Source of the DNA: Mycolicibacterium sphagni
GTDB taxonomy: Bacteria > Actinomycetota > Actinomycetes > Mycobacteriales > Mycobacteriaceae
Direction: 5' to 3'
NCBI RefSeq assembly: GCF_013337765.1
Contig: NZ_VBSB01000018.1
Coordinates: 1 to 64,000, forward strand
DNA: 64,000 nucleotides
The position numbers and the translations under genes are program-made. The notes beneath the pieces were generated by a model, which searched no databases, was not told the DNA's origin, and was given only the letters and a program-made list of their open reading frames with translations. Positions 61,584 to 64,000 of this stretch are shown piece after piece (position 1 is the first letter of the stretch; every line of letters starts with the position of its first letter).

Positions 61584-61820
61584 CTACGCAGATTCTTGGG
61601 CAGGAGCTGCCGCTGCCAACCTCTCGCGTAGCGTCCTGGGCCGGATGTCGGTCCAGTTCTGCTCGATGTAATCCAGACACGCGGCGCGCTCCGCTTCGCC
61701 GTAGGCCACCCGCCAGCCAGCCGGAACGTCGGCAAACACCGGCCACAGGCTGTGCTGGTCTTCGTCGTTGACCAACACGAAAAAGCTGCCGCTGTCGTCG
61801 TCAAAAGGGTTGACGCTCAC
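61584..61820 (-). CDS. MbtH-like NRPS accessory protein
   Basis: A 78-residue MbtH-family protein that binds and activates NRPS adenylation domains. It starts VSVNPFDDDSGSFFVLVND and carries the invariant tryptophans in HSLWPVFADVPAGWRVAYG and the YIEQNWTDIRP motif. The GTG at 61818-61820 is the family start, with GGAGG four bases upstream; a longer ATG start at 61835 is unlikely. Its stop is 15 bp before the NRPS ATG, so the two are translated together and it is surely the partner of this NRPS. Confidence 0.95.
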   Translation of the reverse strand: MSVNPFDDDSGSFFVLVNDEDQHSLWPVFADVPAGWRVAYGEAERAACLDYIEQNWTDIRPRTLRERLAAAAPAQESA

Positions 61821-61867
61821 CAGGCCTCCGACCATCCGTTATTGACATGCGAGTAAGAGCTTTCGAA

Positions 61868-61896
61868 ACCTTACTGCCCCGTGTGACCGCTGTCAC
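61868..61896 (-). promoter_or_regulatory. Promoter of the mbtH-NRPS operon
   Basis: On the minus strand GTGACA (61891-61896), a 17-bp spacer and TAAGGT (61868-61873) form a good sigma-A promoter. The start would be near 61861, with a leader of about 40 nt before mbtH. The -35 is overlapped by a CRP-like site. Confidence 0.65.
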
Positions 61897-61921
61897 GGAG
61901 TTGGGTGTGAGCCACATCACT
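61882..61921. promoter_or_regulatory. Two tandem CRP-like operator sites
   Basis: TGTGA-N6-TCACG (61882-61897) and TGTGA-N6-TCACT (61906-61921) each match the CRP/GlxR-type consensus TGTGA-N6-TCACA except at the last base. They are 24 bp apart. The first overlaps the -35 of the mbtH-NRPS promoter and the second lies just upstream of it. Nothing else is seen in the 255-bp gap before the glycosyltransferase gene. Confidence 0.55.
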
Positions 61922-62075
61922 ATGGCGCCGACGCGATCCAGCAATCGCGGCTAAGTGCGCTGACACTGACGAAACGAGCGTCACTTGCGTGCTAAACCCG
62001 CCAGTCCCCCGGTTGCAGCTGTCCGTGCGGCAAAGATGCATGCGCTCACCGCACCGCCCCACGGGAGCGGCCGGC

Positions 62076-63344
62076 TCACCGGGCCTGTCGCAAGCGGACG
62101 AGACTCTCCAAATGATCCGCGGCAGCGGCGGCGCTTTGTGAGGCTGGGGTGATCTTGGCCGCGAGCTCGCGTGCCCTGTCGACGTAGTCCGGCGCGAGGA
62201 TGGTGCGCAGGTCGGCCACCAACGACTCTTCGGTGGCTGTCGAGAAACGTCGCGCAGTACCCACCTTCAACCGCTTGACGGCCGCTCCGTACACCGCGTG
62301 AACCATGTCCCAATAGAGGATCAGCTGCGGAACTCCGGCCCGCATCACGATGGGCGTGGTACTCGAGCCGCCATGGTGGACAATCGCACGACAGGCGGGA
62401 AAGACCGTCGCATAGTTCATCGTGCCGACGATCTTGACGTTTTCCGGGTGAGGCACGTCGCTGAAATCGGATCCGGCCGCGCCGACCAGTGCCCGTTCAC
62501 CTAATCGCGCACAGGCTGCGCTGATCATCGCGACGGTGTCGGCCGGAGACTCGACCGGGATGCTGCCGAATCCGAAGAAGATCGGCGGCGTTCCCGCGGC
62601 GATCCAGGACGCGATCTCGTCATCGGACTCGGTCGCCAATTCCAGCGTCAGGGTCCCGACGAAGGGCCGTTGCTTTCGGTAATCCGCCCATTCCGTTGCC
62701 AGCCCGGGAAAGCACGCCTCGTCGTAGGCCTGGATCTCCAACGATCCACGCTGGGTGATCCGTCGCGGTGCGGATCCCGTCGACTTCGGCAGGCCCAGCT
62801 CACGTCGCTGGGTGTCCTCGACCTTCTTCGTCCCCCGCCACGACACCCACCAGAACGCCGCCACCGCCGAGCGGCCAAGCCACTTCGGCAGGAAGGACAA
62901 GACCTGACTGTTTGGGCGCAGCGGGAAGTAGTGCAAGGTGGCCAGCGGAATGTCGTAGTACTCAGCCACATTCGCGGCGGCATCCTCGAAATTGATGCCG
63001 GTGAAGATGAGGTCGGCATCGTCGGCCAGCGACATCAACGTCGTGCTCATCTCCTGCCAACCGCGCAGCAAGGGGCCGGCGATTTCGACCCGCGCGTCGA
63101 TCAGCCGCCGAATCCGCCACGGGTTGCGGAAGAAACAGGTCCAGAATTCTCGGTGCGCATCCAGAATGCCCTTCGAGTTCGGCCCGAATGCGACTGCCAT
63201 CGGTCCGGCCGCCTCGGTGAAGCCGACCAGGTCGGGCGGCACCGCCATCGTCACGTCATGGCCTCGGCGCACCAATTCACGACCAACAGCAAGGCTGGGC
63301 TCGATGTCACCGCGACTGCCCCAGGTCGCCAGCACAAACTTCAT
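62076..63344 (-). CDS. GT1-family glycosyltransferase (GPL Gtf-like)
   Basis: A 422-residue GT-B glycosyltransferase of the family that puts 6-deoxytalose or rhamnose on mycobacterial glycopeptidolipids and related lipids. The N-terminus, FVLATWGSRGDIEPSLAVGR then ELVRRGHDV, is typical. The C-terminal nucleotide-sugar region includes FFGFGSIPV near residue 265 and the HHGGSSTT box with RAGVPQLIL near residue 320. The sugar cannot be read from sequence. Its place beside a Thr-rich NRPS suggests O-glycosylation of a threonine hydroxyl. It is 255 bp upstream of mbtH on the same strand. Confidence 0.9.
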   Translation of the reverse strand: MKFVLATWGSRGDIEPSLAVGRELVRRGHDVTMAVPPDLVGFTEAAGPMAVAFGPNSKGILDAHREFWTCFFRNPWRIRRLIDARVEIAGPLLRGWQEMSTTLMSLADDADLIFTGINFEDAAANVAEYYDIPLATLHYFPLRPNSQVLSFLPKWLGRSAVAAFWWVSWRGTKKVEDTQRRELGLPKSTGSAPRRITQRGSLEIQAYDEACFPGLATEWADYRKQRPFVGTLTLELATESDDEIASWIAAGTPPIFFGFGSIPVESPADTVAMISAACARLGERALVGAAGSDFSDVPHPENVKIVGTMNYATVFPACRAIVHHGGSSTTPIVMRAGVPQLILYWDMVHAVYGAAVKRLKVGTARRFSTATEESLVADLRTILAPDYVDRARELAAKITPASQSAAAAADHLESLVRLRQAR

Positions 63345-63415
63345 CGCGGGTATGTGGCCCTTCTCAGTTCCCGATAAACGGAGTGTGATCGCCGAAGCGC
63401 GCTGGACCGATTCCT

Positions 63416-64000
63416 TCAGTTACGGGGAGATCCAGCGCTCTCTTTGAGAAATTCGCCGACGTACCTGGGCGACTTCAGGTTCAGCAGGCGCTTGCGGTCG
63501 GCCTTGAGGTCCGCGTACGTGAGCGCCTCCACCTGCTGCACCGTGTAGGGCAGTGTCGATTCAGGCTTTCCCTTACGAACGAACCCGAGACCCTGGTCGC
63601 ATTTGAACACGCCTACCACGAGGTCAGGACGGGTGCTACGCAGATGGACGATCGCTTTCCAGACGTCGCCATTCCAGATCCCGATCGCCAAGGGTTTTCC
63701 TTTTTGCGATTCCATATGGGCTTCCCACGACTCCGCGCGACGGCCGGCGAGTTCGAAGGGAGGGTTGCAGTCATGCAGGAAGATGACGCCGTCGTCGCGC
63801 AGATAGCGGAGCGTCTTCTCGACATCGCGCACCACCTGCTCGTAGGTGTGCAACCCGTCGATGAGAGCGACGTCGATCGGGTGTCTGACGAGAAAATCCG
63901 CCTGTTCTTCGAAGAAGGCGTCGCTGGTGGTCTCGAAGTAATGAGTCTCGCGACCGCCGGCGTCAGCGAGTTCCCGCGTGCGCGCAGTGAGATTGAACTT
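63416..64000 (-). CDS. Class I SAM-dependent methyltransferase, partial (5' end beyond the window)
   Basis: The last 194 codons of a methyltransferase are present; the gene runs off the right edge. Visible motifs are DVALIDGLHTYEQVVRDVEK, then LRYLRDDGVIFLHDCNPP and GDVWKAIVHLR, typical of Methyltransf_24-like enzymes that act on sugars or small molecules. The C-terminus is LKSPRYVGEFLKESAGSPRN. It is 71 bp upstream of the glycosyltransferase and probably in one transcript with it, so O-methylation of the attached sugar is a reasonable guess. Confidence 0.8.
   Translation of the reverse strand, partial: KFNLTARTRELADAGGRETHYFETTSDAFFEEQADFLVRHPIDVALIDGLHTYEQVVRDVEKTLRYLRDDGVIFLHDCNPPFELAGRRAESWEAHMESQKGKPLAIGIWNGDVWKAIVHLRSTRPDLVVGVFKCDQGLGFVRKGKPESTLPYTVQQVEALTYADLKADRKRLLNLKSPRYVGEFLKESAGSPRN

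Noticed and set aside
61871..62062. Small minus-strand frame between the glycosyltransferase and mbtH
   Set aside because: It covers the promoter and CRP-like sites, and has no ribosome site or recognisable product.
34272..64000. Calling this the classical GPL (mps1-mps2) locus
   Set aside because: There is one NRPS instead of two, Thr-type pockets instead of Phe/Ala, epimerases only in modules 1 and 4, and no terminal reductase for alaninol.

Overview
The window is chromosomal DNA from a mycobacterium, most likely a non-tuberculous, fast-growing type (Mycolicibacterium-like). The evidence is the order rrn leader - murA - PduO-type adenosyltransferase - DUF2550 - atp operon - wecA - sua5 - prmC - prfA - rpmE, then rho - thrB - thrC - hom - lysA - argS - tRNA-Arg. 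It is supported by an Asp-type MurA, a fused b-delta ATP synthase subunit, a long Asn/Arg-rich Rho, PGRS-like glycine repeats, a MAS-type polyketide synthase and GTG starts. No tuberculosis-complex PE/PPE or insertion sequences are seen.

1-27.4 kb is conserved core. The minus-strand start of an rRNA operon (promoter and leader only) lies at the left edge. It is followed by murA, the cobalamin adenosyltransferase and the complete F1Fo ATP synthase operon (atpI-B-E-F-FH-A-G-D-C plus a DUF2550 gene). Next come a wall-glycan and translation block (wecA, sua5, prmC, prfA, rpmE) and a small insertion of an acyl-CoA synthetase, a TetR regulator and a lipoprotein. The core closes with rho and the overlapping argS-lysA-hom-thrC-thrB operon. 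A tRNA-Arg(CCG) gene diverges from argS behind three 36-bp tandem repeats.

27.4-34.3 kb is accessory. A second copy of the 3' end of the tRNA-Arg lies about 1.5 kb downstream of the intact gene and brackets decayed coding sequence, which looks like an old integration scar. Beyond it are four secreted-protein genes: a DUF4232 protein, two paralogous proteins with GNG-type repeats, and a PGRS protein that has a Sec signal peptide instead of a PE domain.

34.3-64 kb is a lipopeptide biosynthesis locus. It holds a fatty-acyl-AMP ligase, a 2106-residue reducing PKS, an ICMT-type membrane methyltransferase, a ferritin-like metal-dependent hydrolase, a 5715-residue NRPS, its MbtH partner, a GT1 glycosyltransferase like those of glycopeptidolipid (GPL) synthesis, and the 3' part of an O-methyltransferase. 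The NRPS reads C-A-T-E / C-A-T / C-A-T / C-A-T-E / C-T. Three of four adenylation domains carry a threonine-type pocket. The PKS dehydratase has Tyr where the catalytic His is expected. Together these predict a glycosylated, O-methylated N-acyl-D-Thr-L-Thr-X-D-Thr product, probably with a beta-hydroxyacyl chain. That is GPL-like in logic but differs from the classical D-Phe-D-aThr-D-Ala-alaninol core. The last NRPS module has no adenylation domain and no release domain. The mbtH-NRPS promoter carries two tandem CRP-like sites. This locus is the best candidate for an undescribed system in the window.
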